Assembly (NCBI GenBank): GCA_900540935.1
Contig: UQHW01000027.1
Coordinates: forward strand, 1-28,982
From: an uncultured Collinsella sp.
GTDB taxonomy: Bacteria > Actinomycetota > Coriobacteriia > Coriobacteriales > Coriobacteriaceae
Direction: 5' to 3'
DNA length: 28,982 bases
Position numbers and translations under genes: made by a program. Below are positions 15,837 to 24,378 of the stretch, in pieces (within the stretch, counting starts at the first letter, position 1; each line of letters starts with the position of its first letter). The notes under the pieces were generated by a model. It ran no database searches. It was not told the DNA's origin and saw nothing but the letters and a program-made list of their open reading frames with translations.

Positions 15837-18728
15837 ATGACCCAGCCCTTGCCCTGGGAAAAGAACGCCGCGGTACCCGTGTCGCCCGCGCCGGAACCCG
15901 TGCCGCTCGATGCATATGCCGCCCCTGCTGCGCCGGAACCCGAGCTCGTCCCGCTCGACATCTACGACGCTCCCGCGCCGGCACCCAAGCCGCTCGTCGA
16001 CATCGACAGCCTTAATCCCGCCCAGCGCGAGGCGGTCCTGACCACCGAGGGTCCGTTGCTGGTGCTTGCCGGCGCCGGCTCGGGCAAGACCCGCGTCTTG
16101 ACCTTCCGCATCGCACATATGCTCGGCGACCTGGGCGTTAAGCCCTGGCAGATCCTTGCCATCACGTTTACCAACAAGGCCGCGGCCGAGATGCGCGAGC
16201 GTCTGGCGGCACTCATCCCCAGCGGTACCCGCGGCATGTGGGTGTGCACCTTCCATGCCATGTGCGTGCGCATGCTGCGCGAGGACGCTGACCTGCTGGG
16301 CTACACCGGTCAGTTCACCATCTACGATGATGACGATTCCAAGCGCATGGTGCGCGATATTATGCAGGCGCTCGGTATCGAGCAAAAGCAATTCCCCATC
16401 AATATGATCCGCAGCAAGATCAGTTCGGCCAAAAACGCCATGATCGGCCCCGAGGACATGCTCAAATCCGCCGACAGCCCCAACGACAAAAAGGCCGCGC
16501 AGGTCTACCTGGAGCTGGAACGCCGCCTGCGCGCCGCCAACGCGATGGACTTCGACGACCTGCTCGTGCGCACGCTCGAGCTGCTGCGCACCCGCCCCGA
16601 GGTGCTCGACAAGTACCAAGAGCGTTTCCGCTACATTAGCGTCGACGAGTATCAGGACACCAACCACGTCCAGTACGAGATCGCCAACCTGCTGGCCGCC
16701 AAGTACCAAAACCTCATGGTCGTGGGCGACGATGACCAGTCCATTTACAGCTGGCGTGGCGCCGACATCACCAACATCCTGGACTTTGAGAAGGACTTTA
16801 AAAACTGCAAGACCGTCAAGCTGGAGCAGAACTACCGCTCTACGGGTCACATCCTGAGCGCCGCCAATGCCGTGGTGCGCCACAACTCGCAACGCAAGGA
16901 CAAGCGCCTGTTTACGGCCGAGGGCGACGGCGAGAAGATCCAGGCCTTCCAGGCAAGCGATGAGCGCGACGAGGGCCGCTGGATTGCCGGCGAGATCGAA
17001 AAGCTGCACTCCAAGGGCACGAGTTACGACGATATCGCCGTGTTCTACCGCACCAACGCCCAGTCGCGTATCCTCGAAGATATGTTCCTGCGCGCAGGCG
17101 TGCCCTACAAGATCGTGGGCGGCACTCGATTCTTCGACCGTGCCGAGATCCGCAACGTCATGGCCTACCTCAAGATGATCGTGAACCCGGCAGACGAGAT
17201 GAGCGTCAAGCGCGTCATCAACACGCCGCGCCGCGGCATCGGCTCCACCTCGATCCAAAAGATCGAGCAGCTGGCGCGCGACAACCGCTGCTCGTTCTTC
17301 CAGGCCTGCGAGATCGCAACAGCCGAGACGGGCATGTTTAGTGCCAAGGTGCGCAACGGCCTGTCGAGTTTTGTGGCGCTGGTGCGCGAGGGCCGCCGCA
17401 TGGACGGCGAGCTCAAGGACGTTGTCGAGATGATTGTCGATAAGACGGGCCTGCTGCAGGCGTTTCGCGCCGAGGGCACCATGGAGTCCGAGAGCCGCGC
17501 CGAGAACATCCAGGAATTCCTGGGCGTTGCGGCCGAATTTGAAGAGACACACGAGGATATCGAGGGTACGCTTGAGAGCTTGGAAGAGCTGCGCGCGGCT
17601 GGCGTTGCCGATGTGCCTGCCGACGCTGGACCCGAGTCCGTTGTGGTGAGCGCGCCTGCGCCCGAGCCGGGGCCGTCCGCGCCCGCGTCCTCGTTTGAGG
17701 CGCTGGTCGGCGCGCGCGATGCCGCAGGTTCCAATCCGCTCGATAGCCTAGCCGCCCCGGCGCTCTCGCCGCAGGATGCTCTGGCCGCCGCCATCGCGGG
17801 CAACGCATATGCCGCGTCGACGGAGATGCCGGCGGGTGCCGTGCATGCCGACGAGATCGAGCGCACCTACGGTCCGCTCACCTGTAAGGCGCTGCCGGCG
17901 CTCATGGAGTGGCTGGCCCTGCGCTCCGACTTGGATTCCCTAGCCGGCGAGACGCATGCCATTACCATGATGACCATCCACTCCGCCAAGGGCCTGGAGT
18001 TCCCGGCGGTGTTCGTGGCCGGCATGGAGGAGGGTATCTTCCCGCACGTGCACGACTTTGGCGGCAGCGATGACCCGGGTAAGCTCGAGGAGGAGCGTCG
18101 CCTGGCCTACGTCGCCATCACGCGCGCCCGTAAGCGCTTGTTCTTGACCTATGCGGCCACGCGTCGCACCTACGGCTCGACCTCTGCCAACCCGCGTTCG
18201 CGCTTCCTCAACGAGATTCCGTTTGAGGATATCGAGTTTAGCGGTATCGGTTCTGCCGGCTTTGAAGGCACGGGCTGGGAGAAGCGCGGCGACCGTCACG
18301 GCACCTTTGGCTCGGGCATGGGCTCGGATATGTATGGCGGCAAGGTGTTTGGCTCGCATACGCGCTCGACCGGCGGTTCCGGTTCGCGCGGTGGATCGAG
18401 CTTTGACGATTTCTTTGGCGGCAGCAGCTACGGGACCGAGCGCCATCGTGGGGTCTCGCCCGACGCCGGCCGTGTTGCCTCGACCTTTGGCTCGGGCGCG
18501 CCGCGAGCCAAAAAGCCGTCGTCCAAGGTGTCCCCGACGGTGGAGCGCAAGGTCGATCGCGCCAGCGCATCGCAGGACTTTGCCGCGGGCGATACCGTGA
18601 GCCATAAGACCTTTGGCACGGGTACCGTGATCTCGGTCGCCGGAGACATGATCGAGGTTCAATTCGAAAAGACCGGCCAGACCAAAAAGCTTATGAAGGG
18701 CTTTGCTCCGATCGTCAAGCTGTCGTGA
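15837..18728 (+). CDS. pcrA: ATP-dependent DNA helicase PcrA/UvrD
   Basis: A 963-residue superfamily 1A helicase that unwinds DNA 3' to 5' in repair and replication. Motifs in order: Q-motif NPAQREAV, Walker A AGAGSGKT (about 78), VDEYQDTN (about 268), GDDDQSIYSWRGAD, LEQNYRST, TIHSAKGLEFPAVF (about 711) and RRLAYVAITRARKRL. The C-terminal 50 residues form the Tudor-like PcrA tail (GDTVSHKTFGTGTV). It is longer than the usual 720-780 residues because of a Pro/Ala-rich N-terminal extension (about 1-55), an Ala/Pro-rich insert (about 582-675) and a Gly/Ser-rich stretch before the tail. GAGGAG lies ahead of ATG 15837; the upstream extension lacks support. Confidence 0.95.
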   Translation: MTQPLPWEKNAAVPVSPAPEPVPLDAYAAPAAPEPELVPLDIYDAPAPAPKPLVDIDSLNPAQREAVLTTEGPLLVLAGAGSGKTRVLTFRIAHMLGDLGVKPWQILAITFTNKAAAEMRERLAALIPSGTRGMWVCTFHAMCVRMLREDADLLGYTGQFTIYDDDDSKRMVRDIMQALGIEQKQFPINMIRSKISSAKNAMIGPEDMLKSADSPNDKKAAQVYLELERRLRAANAMDFDDLLVRTLELLRTRPEVLDKYQERFRYISVDEYQDTNHVQYEIANLLAAKYQNLMVVGDDDQSIYSWRGADITNILDFEKDFKNCKTVKLEQNYRSTGHILSAANAVVRHNSQRKDKRLFTAEGDGEKIQAFQASDERDEGRWIAGEIEKLHSKGTSYDDIAVFYRTNAQSRILEDMFLRAGVPYKIVGGTRFFDRAEIRNVMAYLKMIVNPADEMSVKRVINTPRRGIGSTSIQKIEQLARDNRCSFFQACEIATAETGMFSAKVRNGLSSFVALVREGRRMDGELKDVVEMIVDKTGLLQAFRAEGTMESESRAENIQEFLGVAAEFEETHEDIEGTLESLEELRAAGVADVPADAGPESVVVSAPAPEPGPSAPASSFEALVGARDAAGSNPLDSLAAPALSPQDALAAAIAGNAYAASTEMPAGAVHADEIERTYGPLTCKALPALMEWLALRSDLDSLAGETHAITMMTIHSAKGLEFPAVFVAGMEEGIFPHVHDFGGSDDPGKLEEERRLAYVAITRARKRLFLTYAATRRTYGSTSANPRSRFLNEIPFEDIEFSGIGSAGFEGTGWEKRGDRHGTFGSGMGSDMYGGKVFGSHTRSTGGSGSRGGSSFDDFFGGSSYGTERHRGVSPDAGRVASTFGSGAPRAKKPSSKVSPTVERKVDRASASQDFAAGDTVSHKTFGTGTVISVAGDMIEVQFEKTGQTKKLMKGFAPIVKLS

Positions 18729-18735
18729 TCCTGGC

Positions 18736-18865
18736 GGACCTGGGCGGGCGTATAGGGCAACATCGCCTGCTCGGGCAGTCCTGCGCAAGACGGAGGCCAC
18801 ATTAAGTGGCCTCCTTTGCGTGCGGAACTCGCGATCGATGTTGCCCTATACGCCCGCCCAGGTCC
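18736..18865. repeat. 130-bp cruciform-like repeat with perfect 30-bp arms
   Basis: The outer arms 18736-18765 and 18836-18865 are a perfect 30-bp inverted repeat. Inside are CTGC/GCAG and a perfect 9-bp stem GGAGGCCAC 18792-18800 / GTGGCCTCC 18806-18814. It begins eight bases after the pcrA stop and lies in the convergent gap with manA. No open frame is present. Confidence 0.85.
18792..18817 (+). terminator. inner hairpin, likely pcrA terminator
   Basis: A perfect 9-bp stem with loop ATTAA, followed by TTT. The T tract is short, but flanking bases (TGCGCAA and TTGCG) can extend the stem. Confidence 0.5.
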
Positions 18866-18951
18866 TTGGGTAACGTTGCTGGACGAACGTCGCTTTGCTC
18901 GTTCGCTTTTTGATCTGGAGAGCCGGGTGGGCTGATATATAGATACGAGTA

Positions 18952-18983
18952 GGGGCTCCCCCGTTGATGAACGGGGGAGCCCC
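18952..18983. terminator. strong hairpin beyond the manA 3' end
   Basis: A perfect 14-bp stem GGGGCTCCCCCGTT / AACGGGGGAGCCCC with loop GATG. It lies 27 bp past the manA stop and probably ends that minus-strand transcript. T-rich sequence follows on the plus side. Confidence 0.75.
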
Positions 18984-19010
18984 TTGTTGCGTTTGGGTTG
19001 TTGGTGCGAT

Positions 19011-19943
19011 CTAGAGGTGGCTGATGATCAGTTCCATCTTGCCTTCGAGGTCAATGGAGCTGACGGTGCTCGGAGCTAGCAGGTGGCTTCCCTTGTGGAC
19101 GGGGTCGCCGCAGACGGTGCCTTCGCCGTCGATGACCGACAGGCACATGAAGGGCCAGCGCTGGTCGATGGTTTTGCTGCCGTCGACGCGCACGCGATCG
19201 ACGGTGTAGCAGGGGTTGGACTCGAGCTCGGTTACGCCGTCCACCTCGGGCGCGGTCACCGTGCCGTCGGTCGGAGCCTGAGCATCAAAGTCGATGCAGT
19301 CGAGGCTCTGCTCAATGTGCAGCGGGCGCAGGTTGCCGTCGGTGCCGGGACGGTCGTAGTCGTACAGACGATACGTCACGTCGCTCGACTGCTGCGTCTC
19401 CAAAATGAGCGTGCCGGTCTTGATGGCGTGCACGGTACCGGAATCAATCTGGAAAAAGTCGCCCTTGTGAATCGGCAACACGTTGAGCATGTCGTCCCAA
19501 CGTCCTTCCTCGATCATTTGTGCGGCCTCGGCGCGGTCCTTGGCACGCTGGCCGACGATGATCGTGGCGTCGGGCTCGCAGTCCAGCACATACCAACACT
19601 CGGTTTTGCCCAGGCTACCGTTCTCGTGCTCGGCAGCGTACTCGTCGTTGGGATGAATCTGGATCGAAAGGCCGTCCTTGGCGTCCAGAATCTTAATGAG
19701 CAGCGGGAACTCCTTGCCCTCGCAGTTGCCAAAGAGCTCGCGATGCTCGGCCCACAGCCACGACAGCGTGTGGCCGGCATACGGGCCCTCCGCAATCTGG
19801 CAGTCGCCGTTGGGGTGGGCCGAGATGGCCCAGCACTCACCGATGGGGCCATCGGGAATGTCGTAGCCAAATACGGTTTCGAGCTGGCGACCGCCCCAGA
19901 TCTTCTCGTGGAAGATCGGCGTCAGCTTAATCAAATCGGACAT
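19011..19943 (-). CDS. manA: mannose-6-phosphate isomerase, type I
   Basis: A 310-residue zinc enzyme that interconverts mannose 6-phosphate and fructose 6-phosphate. The metal-binding motifs are visible: SIQIHPND, GKTECWY and SGTVHAIK; the N-terminal KIWGGRQL is also typical. Length fits the short Bacillus-type class. ATG 19943 is preferred because GGGGG lies seven bases before it; ATG 19949 would sit too close. It lies 74 bp after the GntR-family regulator on the same strand, so it may be co-transcribed and used with the neighbouring sugar operon. Confidence 0.93.
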   Translation of the reverse strand: MSDLIKLTPIFHEKIWGGRQLETVFGYDIPDGPIGECWAISAHPNGDCQIAEGPYAGHTLSWLWAEHRELFGNCEGKEFPLLIKILDAKDGLSIQIHPNDEYAAEHENGSLGKTECWYVLDCEPDATIIVGQRAKDRAEAAQMIEEGRWDDMLNVLPIHKGDFFQIDSGTVHAIKTGTLILETQQSSDVTYRLYDYDRPGTDGNLRPLHIEQSLDCIDFDAQAPTDGTVTAPEVDGVTELESNPCYTVDRVRVDGSKTIDQRWPFMCLSVIDGEGTVCGDPVHKGSHLLAPSTVSSIDLEGKMELIISHL

Positions 19944-20017
19944 GTTCATACCCCCATTGTGTTGCGCGGGCGCTGCACAAAACAGCTCAAAGCGAGCGCC
20001 CGGATGACTACAAAAAC

Positions 20018-20737
20018 CTATGCCAACGTTACGTTGTGCAACTCAAAGCGGTCGCCAACGTTGCGCGAGACCGAATACTCAAAGGCGGCGCCGCTGTCCA
20101 AAAAGCCAATCTGGGTGAGCTCGAGCAGGGGAGAGCCAGGCTTGGTGTCCAAGCGCTCGGCTTCTTCCTCGGTTGCTGCCACGGCGCGAATGGTACGGTG
20201 GAAGCTCGAAATCTTCAGCCCACATTGCTCGCGGATGAAGTGGTAGACCGATCCGTACAGGTCCTTCTTTTTAAGGCCTGGAATCAGCTCGAGGGGCATG
20301 TAGGTGTACTCGATAACGATGGGCTTCTCATCGGCCTGACGCACGCGCACGATGTGATAGGCAAAGTCATCCTCGGCAATTCCCAGCTGGGCTGCGATGT
20401 CCGCTGGTGGATTAACAATCGAGAAATCGTAGACCACCGAGGTCACCTTCTCCCCGCGGTGCTCATACGAAAAGCCCTGGGCACGGTCGTTTTTGCCCTG
20501 GAAAAACGCCTGACCGGGAAGTCCTGCCGTGTCCTTAACGTAGGTACCCGATCCGCGTCGGCTGGTAATAAGACCTTCCTCGGTGATTTGCTCGATAGCT
20601 CGTTTGACGGTGATTTTGGAAACGCTATAGAGCTCGCAGAACTCAACGACGGTGGGAAGCTTGTCGCCCGGTTTAAGAGTGCCATCCTCGATGCTTCGAC
20701 GAATATCTGCAGCTATCGCCTCGTATTTGGGAATCAT
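20018..20737 (-). CDS. GntR-family regulator with UTRA domain
   Basis: A 239-residue transcription factor of the HutC/UTRA branch. The winged helix occupies about 1-75 (PGDKLPTVVEFCELYSVSKI, then RRGSGTYV). The UTRA sugar-binding domain follows (about 95-235), with EYTYMPLELIPGL typical of the family. Such proteins often sense a phospho-sugar and repress a nearby operon, so it probably controls the divergent GH1-PTS operon; this is inference. The start at 20737 has AGGAGGT four bases upstream. Confidence 0.92.
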   Translation of the reverse strand: MIPKYEAIAADIRRSIEDGTLKPGDKLPTVVEFCELYSVSKITVKRAIEQITEEGLITSRRGSGTYVKDTAGLPGQAFFQGKNDRAQGFSYEHRGEKVTSVVYDFSIVNPPADIAAQLGIAEDDFAYHIVRVRQADEKPIVIEYTYMPLELIPGLKKKDLYGSVYHFIREQCGLKISSFHRTIRAVAATEEEAERLDTKPGSPLLELTQIGFLDSGAAFEYSVSRNVGDRFELHNVTLA

Positions 20738-20845
20738 TGAACCTCCTTTCCGACATATATCAATACGCAAGTAAGTATAACCCTTAACAAGGCACCCATA
20801 TAACCTTTATCTAAGAAGCTCGAGAAAGAAAAAAGAAAAAGACGC

Positions 20846-20873
20846 TTTACTTTTAGAATTAGAGCGCTATAGT
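20846..20873 (+). promoter_or_regulatory. candidate promoter of the beta-glucoside operon
   Basis: A -35-like TTTACT (20846-20851), a 16-bp spacer and a -10-like TATAGT (20868-20873) lie in an AT-rich stretch unlike the surrounding DNA. Transcription would start near 20880, leaving a leader of about 160 bases before the GH1 gene. Confidence 0.5.
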
Positions 20874-20912
20874 TTAAGCAACGAACGGAATCTTTCCGCA
20901 GAACAGGATCGA

Positions 20913-21010
20913 CCGTTTGGGGACGGTTTTGTTTTGGCAGGTTGGATATCGGTATGACCGGTGCGCGCCCGCGCCGGATAACCTGCCAAAGCAAACCCGT
21001 CTCCAACCGG
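20913..21010 (+). repeat. 98-bp nested inverted repeat in the GH1 leader
   Basis: The arms 20913-20943 and 20980-21010 match at 27 of 31 positions. The inner hairpin CCGGTGCG (20958-20965) / CGCGCCGG (20970-20977) has one G-U pair. The right arm matches 24860-24883 at 21 of 24 bases. It lies between the predicted promoter and the GH1 ribosome site, so the RNA would fold ahead of translation. Confidence 0.75.
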
Positions 21011-21040
21011 AAGCTCTAGAACACGAAAGCGAGGACTTTG

Positions 21041-22441
21041 ATGACGCAGTATCAGCTGCCCAACGACTTCTTCTTTGGCGCTGCTATGTCCGGCCCGCAG
21101 ACTGAGGGTCAGTGGAACCAGGGCGGCAAGCTCGAGAACCTGTGGGACACCTGGTCCATCCAGGATCTGGGTTCGTTCTACAACTGCGTTGGCTCTTATG
21201 CCGGCAATGACTTTATGGCCAAGTACCAGGAAGACTTTCGCATTTTGAAGGACTTGGGCCTGAATACCTTTCGCACTTCCATCCAGTGGAGCCGTCTGCT
21301 CGATGCCGACGGCAACCTAAATGAGGAGGGCGCTGCGTGGTATCACGAGCTGTTCCGCGCTTCTCGCGAGGCCGGCCTGGAGCCGTTCGTCAACCTGTAC
21401 CACTTTGACATGCCCACCTACCTCTTTAACCGTGGCGGCTGGGAGAGCCGTGAGGTCGTCGAGGCTTACGCGCATTACGCCGACGTCGCCTTCCACGAGT
21501 TTGGCCAGGAGATCAAGTACTGGTTCACCTTTAACGAGCCCATCGTCGAGCCCGAGCAGCGCTATCAGGAGGGCGTGTGGTTCCCGCAACTCCACGACTT
21601 TAGCCGCGCCCGCACCGTGCAGTATCACATTTCGCTGGCGCATTCGCTGGCTGTGGCCAACTACCGCCGTGCCTATGACGAGGGCGCCGTTCGCAGCGAT
21701 GCTAAGATCGGCATGATTAACTGCTTCACTCCGGTCTACACCAAGGAGAACCCCAGCGAGGCAGACCTCGAGGCCGTGCGTATGACCAGCGGCATTAACA
21801 ATCGCTGGTGGCTCGACCTTATTACCAAGGGCGAGCTTCCTGCCGACGTGCTCGACAGCCTGGCCGAGGGCGGCGTTAAGCTCCCGTTCCGTGCCGGCGA
21901 CCAAGAGATTCTCAAGCAGGGTGTTGTCGACTGGCTCGGCTGCAACTACTACCACCCCACGCGTGTTCAGGCACCGGCGAGCAAGGTCGACCAGTACGGC
22001 CTGCCGCACTTTGCCGACGAGTACGTATGGCCCGACGCCGTTATGAACGAGAGCCGCGGCTGGGAGATCTATCCGCAGGGCCTCTACGACTTTGGCATGG
22101 ACTGCGCTAAGAACTACCCCGATCTTGAGTGGTTCGTTTCCGAGAACGGCATCGGCATCATGGACGAATACAAGAACCGTGACGCCGAAGGAACCATCCA
22201 GGATGACTACCGCGTCGACTTTGTACGCCAGCACCTGGAGTGGGTTGCCAAGGCAATCGCCGAGGGCGCCAAATGCCGGGGCTATCACTACTGGGCCGTC
22301 ATCGATAACTGGTCTTGGGCCAATGCCTTTAAGAACCGTTACGGCTTTGTCGAGGTCGATCTGATGGATGGCTATAAGCGCCGCCTTAAGAAGTCGGCAG
22401 CCTGGCTCAAACAGGTTGCCACGACCCACGTGGTTGATTAG
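21041..22441 (+). CDS. GH1 6-phospho-beta-glycosidase
   Basis: A 466-residue family 1 glycoside hydrolase. The acid/base E166 is in FTFNEPI and the nucleophile E368 in SENG. A Ser (S425) occupies the place of the sugar-contacting Glu of ordinary beta-glucosidases, which points to 6-phosphorylated substrates. The phosphate loop reads SWANAFKNRY, with S425 and Y434 present but the usual Lys position taken by N432 and Lys shifted to 431. Trp426 resembles the phospho-beta-galactosidase LacG more than glucosidases. GAGGAC precedes ATG 21041. It is the first gene of the PTS operon. It probably hydrolyses phosphorylated beta-glucosides or galactosides in the cytoplasm. Confidence 0.92.
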   Translation: MTQYQLPNDFFFGAAMSGPQTEGQWNQGGKLENLWDTWSIQDLGSFYNCVGSYAGNDFMAKYQEDFRILKDLGLNTFRTSIQWSRLLDADGNLNEEGAAWYHELFRASREAGLEPFVNLYHFDMPTYLFNRGGWESREVVEAYAHYADVAFHEFGQEIKYWFTFNEPIVEPEQRYQEGVWFPQLHDFSRARTVQYHISLAHSLAVANYRRAYDEGAVRSDAKIGMINCFTPVYTKENPSEADLEAVRMTSGINNRWWLDLITKGELPADVLDSLAEGGVKLPFRAGDQEILKQGVVDWLGCNYYHPTRVQAPASKVDQYGLPHFADEYVWPDAVMNESRGWEIYPQGLYDFGMDCAKNYPDLEWFVSENGIGIMDEYKNRDAEGTIQDDYRVDFVRQHLEWVAKAIAEGAKCRGYHYWAVIDNWSWANAFKNRYGFVEVDLMDGYKRRLKKSAAWLKQVATTHVVD

Positions 22442-22561
22442 CGACCGGGCGAACGCCCAGACCGCGCGCCGCCGCGCGCAACACATGGCACATCTGGTGG
22501 CAGAGGGCGACAGACCACCGTGCGCATAGGAAAAGGCCGGATTTGAAAGTTAGGAGCAATC

Positions 22562-23905
22562 ATGGCCAGTGACAACGGAAAGAGCTTCCTCGACAAGTTT
22601 GCCGAGGTCTCTGCGAAGGTGGGAAACCAGGTTCACCTGCGTTCCCTGCGTGACGCCTTCGCGACCATCACGCCGCTCTATATCCTTGCGGGTATCGCGG
22701 TTCTTATTAACAACGTCGTGTTCCCCCTGTTCCCGCTCGATGCGGCGGGCCTTGCCAACCTTCAGACCTGGGGTTCGGCAATTACGCTGGGCACCCTCAA
22801 CGTCTCTGCCATTATCTTGGCCGGATTGATTGGCTACAGCCTCGCTAAGAACAAGCGTTTCGATAACCCGCTCGCTTGCGTGGTCGTCGCTATCTCTGCT
22901 TTCGTCATCATGATGCCGCAGCAGGTCACCGCCACGCTTGCCGCCACGAGCCCGCTGCTCACCGACAAGATCACCTCCGCCGAGGTCACGGGCGCCCTTT
23001 CGACTGCCAACACCGGCACCAACGGTCTGTTCTCGGCTATTATCATCGCCCTGCTTTCCGTCTCGCTCTTCATCAAGATTTCTGGCGTCGAGAAGCTTAA
23101 GGTTAAGCTGGGCGAGGGCGTGCCCCCCGCGGTCTCCAACTCCTTCAACGTCATGATCCCGATGCTGCTCAACCTCGCGATCTTCGCTCTTGCCGCGGCC
23201 CTGCTCGCCGTGTGCGCTGGCACCGATCTGTGCACCATCATCTCCACGTGCATCTCCAGCCCGCTCAAGAGCATCATGAACGCCGGTCCGTGGGCTGTTA
23301 TCCTCATCTACACCCTTGCCAACCTGCTGTTCTGCGTCGGTATTCACCAGTCCACCATCTCTGGCGCTACCGTCGAACCGATCCTGACCATGCTCATCGT
23401 CGACAACATGGCTACCTTTGCCGCCGGTGGCACCATCCAGCCCGATCACTACATGAACATGCAGATCGTTAACAGCTTCGCCCTCATCGGCGGCTCGGGC
23501 TGCACTCTCATGCTCCTGCTCGACACGCTCCTGTTCTCCAAGAACAAGGCTTCCGAGACCGTTTCCAAGATGGCTATCCTGCCTGGTCTGTTCAACATCA
23601 ACGAGCCGGTTATCTACGGTTACCCCATCGTGTACAACCTGCCGCTCATGATCCCGTTTGTCCTCCTTCCCGATCTGTTCATCGGCGTCACCTATGGCCT
23701 TACCTGCGCAGGCATCATCAGCCCCTGCATCGCCCAGGTGCCCTGGACTATGCCTCCCGTCATCAATGCTCTGCTCGCTACGGGCTTTGACTGGCGCGCC
23801 GGTGTGTGGCAGGCTCTCGAGATTGTCATTGGCATGGCCGTCTACCTGCCCTTTATGAAGATTTCCGAGAAGGCAATCGCCAAGCAGGAGGCTCTCGCCG
23901 AGTAG
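22562..23905 (+). CDS. PTS EIIC, lactose/cellobiose family
   Basis: The 447-residue membrane transport subunit of a lactose/cellobiose/chitobiose-type PTS, with about ten hydrophobic segments. The substrate-site motifs are the conserved His in GIHQ and Glu in NINEPVIYG (about 347-351). It moves the sugar across the membrane while EIIB phosphorylates it. TAGGAG lies six bases ahead of the ATG. It starts 120 bp after the GH1 stop, with only a small GC-rich hairpin between, and is followed by EIIB after 161 bp. Confidence 0.95.
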   Translation: MASDNGKSFLDKFAEVSAKVGNQVHLRSLRDAFATITPLYILAGIAVLINNVVFPLFPLDAAGLANLQTWGSAITLGTLNVSAIILAGLIGYSLAKNKRFDNPLACVVVAISAFVIMMPQQVTATLAATSPLLTDKITSAEVTGALSTANTGTNGLFSAIIIALLSVSLFIKISGVEKLKVKLGEGVPPAVSNSFNVMIPMLLNLAIFALAAALLAVCAGTDLCTIISTCISSPLKSIMNAGPWAVILIYTLANLLFCVGIHQSTISGATVEPILTMLIVDNMATFAAGGTIQPDHYMNMQIVNSFALIGGSGCTLMLLLDTLLFSKNKASETVSKMAILPGLFNINEPVIYGYPIVYNLPLMIPFVLLPDLFIGVTYGLTCAGIISPCIAQVPWTMPPVINALLATGFDWRAGVWQALEIVIGMAVYLPFMKISEKAIAKQEALAE

Positions 23906-23934
23906 AACGCCTAACGTTCGTCCCTTTCACCTTT

Positions 23935-23965
23935 GCGGGCGCCGGTACGCGGTGCCGGTGCCCGC
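23935..23965 (+). terminator. hairpin between EIIC and EIIB genes
   Basis: A 13-bp stem (23935-23947 / 23953-23965) with two imperfect pairs and a 5-base loop. No T tract follows. It may protect the upstream mRNA or reduce read-through and so adjust subunit ratios. Confidence 0.45.
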
Positions 23966-24066
23966 GGCTCTCTCCCTTGCGTAAAGATACAGGGGAGTGG
24001 GCACAATAGCCGCAAGGAATAAAACCAGTTGTCGTCTGCGCGCCGCGCAGTTATAAGGAGGAAACC

Positions 24067-24369
24067 ATGAAGAAGATCATGCTCTGCTGCAATGCCGGTA
24101 TGTCCACGAGCCTGCTGGTCCAGAAGATGCAGGCCGAGGTTGCAAACCGTGGTCTGGATATCGAGGTCGAGGCTCGTCCCATGAACGAGGCCCACGATCA
24201 CCTGGACGAGTGCGACATGTTGCTGCTTGGCCCGCAGATCGGCTACACCAAGGGTGACTTTGAGAAGGAGGCCGCCGGTCGTTTTCCGGTCGAGGTCATC
24301 AACATGGTCGACTACGGCCGCATGAACGCCGCCGGCATCATCGACCACTGCGTCAGCGTGATGGGCTAG
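24067..24369 (+). CDS. PTS EIIB, lactose/cellobiose family
   Basis: A 100-residue cytoplasmic subunit. The phospho-carrier cysteine is C8 in CCNAGMSTSLL. It takes phosphate from EIIA and passes it to sugar bound by EIIC. Length and motif are typical of CelA/ChbB. AAGGAGGAAACC gives a strong ribosome site. Its stop is nine bases before the EIIA start, so the two are translated together. Confidence 0.95.
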   Translation: MKKIMLCCNAGMSTSLLVQKMQAEVANRGLDIEVEARPMNEAHDHLDECDMLLLGPQIGYTKGDFEKEAAGRFPVEVINMVDYGRMNAAGIIDHCVSVMG

Positions 24370-24378
24370 GTGCTCCGC

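Noticed and set aside
15819..17552. A 577-codon open frame on the minus strand
   Set aside because: It lies antisense to pcrA and has a composition unlike real proteins (His/Val/Leu/Ala-rich with no recognisable motif).
19083..20246. A 387-codon plus-strand frame
   Set aside because: It is antisense to manA and part of the GntR gene, both clearly real.
21317..22486. A 389-codon minus-strand frame
   Set aside because: It is antisense to the GH1 gene, with no motif of its own.
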